Assembly (NCBI GenBank): GCA_005884465.1
Contig: VAZH01000031.1
Location: forward strand, 1 to 17,583
DNA length: 17,583 nucleotides
Direction of reading: 5' to 3'
Source: Alphaproteobacteria bacterium
Lineage (GTDB): Bacteria; Pseudomonadota; Alphaproteobacteria; Rhizobiales; Xanthobacteraceae
Shown here: positions 17,026-17,583 of the stretch, in pieces
How positions within the stretch are numbered: position 1 is the first letter of the stretch
How the letters are laid out: each line of letters starts with the position of its first letter
Notes under the pieces: generated by a model
The model's database searches: none
Told to the model about the DNA's origin: nothing
What the model saw: the letters and a program-made list of their open reading frames with translations, nothing else
Position numbers and translations under genes: made by a program

Positions 17026-17583
17026 CTACTTCCCGCTCAGCCTTACCCCGAGCCTTCCCGCTAATTCCTGCGTGAACTGCCAGGCGACGCGCCCCGAACG
17101 CGAGCCGCGCGTGGTCGACCATTCCAACGCCTCGCGCTCGAGCTCTTGTTCGGCAAGCTTGATGCCGAAATGGCCGCAATAACCCTTCACCATGGCAAGG
17201 TATTCGTCCTGGCTGCAACGGTGAAAGCCGAGCCACAATCCGAACCGGTCCGAGAGCGAGACTTTTTCTTCGACCGCCTCGCCGGGATTGATCGCGGTGG
17301 AACGTTCGTTCTCCATCATGTCACGCGGCAAGAGATGCCGGCGGTTCGAGGTGGCGTACAGGATGACATTGTCGGGCCGGCCTTCGATGCCGCCTTCCAG
17401 AACCGCCTTCAGCGACTTGTAGGAGGCATCATTGCCGTCGAACGACAAGTCATCGCAGAACACGATGAAATGAAAATCCGAGGTGCGCAGCAGCGCCATC
17501 AGCGCCGGAAGGCTCTCGATATCCTCGCGGTGGATCTCGATCAGCTTCAAACGCTCAGGGGGCGTGCGGTCCACATTGATGCT
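17026..17583 (-). CDS. DUF815-type AAA ATPase, C-terminal part
   Basis: The frame is open to the right edge, so the N-terminus lies outside; SINVDRTPPE is the first visible sequence (GTG at 17574 encodes an internal Val). About 185 residues are seen. They match the DUF815 group: a Walker B-like FIVFCDDLSFDGND, then YKSLKAVLEGGIEGRPDNV, the sensor stretch ILYATSNRRHLLPRDM, and a C-terminal helical lid (DRFGLWLGFHRCSQDEYL). The Walker A motif would be upstream and cannot be verified. The family is cytoplasmic and its role is unclear. In Rhizobiales it often lies between nlpD and yajC-secDF. The stop is 26 bp before the substrate-binding protein gene on the same strand, so the two may be co-transcribed. 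Confidence 0.85.
   Translation of the reverse strand, partial: SINVDRTPPERLKLIEIHREDIESLPALMALLRTSDFHFIVFCDDLSFDGNDASYKSLKAVLEGGIEGRPDNVILYATSNRRHLLPRDMMENERSTAINPGEAVEEKVSLSDRFGLWLGFHRCSQDEYLAMVKGYCGHFGIKLAEQELEREALEWSTTRGSRSGRVAWQFTQELAGRLGVRLSGK

Noticed and set aside
17026..17236. N-terminal extension of the substrate-binding protein to 17236
   Set aside because: The extra 79 residues are Arg-rich, overlap the ATPase gene and precede a clear signal peptide with a good ribosome site at 16999.

Overview
The window is a GC-rich (roughly 63-65%) alphaproteobacterial chromosome segment. Protein motifs, the dgt-argS-SPOR-nagZ-scpA-scpB-tatABC-serS-surE-pcm-nlpD order, and the style of intergenic palindromes all point to Rhizobiales/Nitrobacteraceae, most likely Bradyrhizobium or a close relative. 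The genus call rests on recognition of gene order and protein style, not on a search.

Layout. Positions 1-10061 (+ strand) form a compact housekeeping block: the 3' end of a dGTPase-like phosphohydrolase, argS, a membrane-anchored SPOR-domain protein, nagZ, scpA-scpB, tatA-tatB-tatC and serS. Two ATGA start/stop overlaps (nagZ/scpA, tatB/tatC) indicate translational coupling. A nested palindromic repeat separates tatC from serS. Positions 10089-11830 hold three accessory-looking genes: a small hypothetical, a zinc-ribbon protein and a Crp/Fnr-family regulator. The conserved stress/envelope trio surE, pcm and nlpD follows, but surE and pcm are separated by a broken GIY-YIG nuclease gene enclosed in inverted palindromic repeats and by a reverse-strand single-domain response regulator. 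On the minus strand, nlpD converges with a lone ABC-type substrate-binding protein gene, followed by the C-terminal part of a DUF815-type AAA ATPase that runs off the right edge.

Functionally the block joins translation (ArgRS, SerRS), chromosome segregation (ScpAB), peptidoglycan recycling and division (SPOR protein, NagZ, NlpD-like LytM protein), twin-arginine export (TatABC) and stress survival or repair (SurE, Pcm, a receiver protein with an EcfG-type promoter).

The most unusual things are: (1) the compact GIY-YIG unit at about 12816-13214, in which inverted hairpin repeats flank a nuclease reading frame almost base to base, the repeat seems to supply the ribosome binding site, and the gene is broken by one TAG; (2) an extra segment of about 55 residues, of lower GC, inside the SerRS catalytic domain; (3) a nested hairpin repeat between tatC and serS with compensatory changes; and (4) an exact GGAAC-N17-CGTT promoter on the minus strand before the response regulator. 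I see no CRISPR array, tRNA, rRNA or intact insertion sequence.
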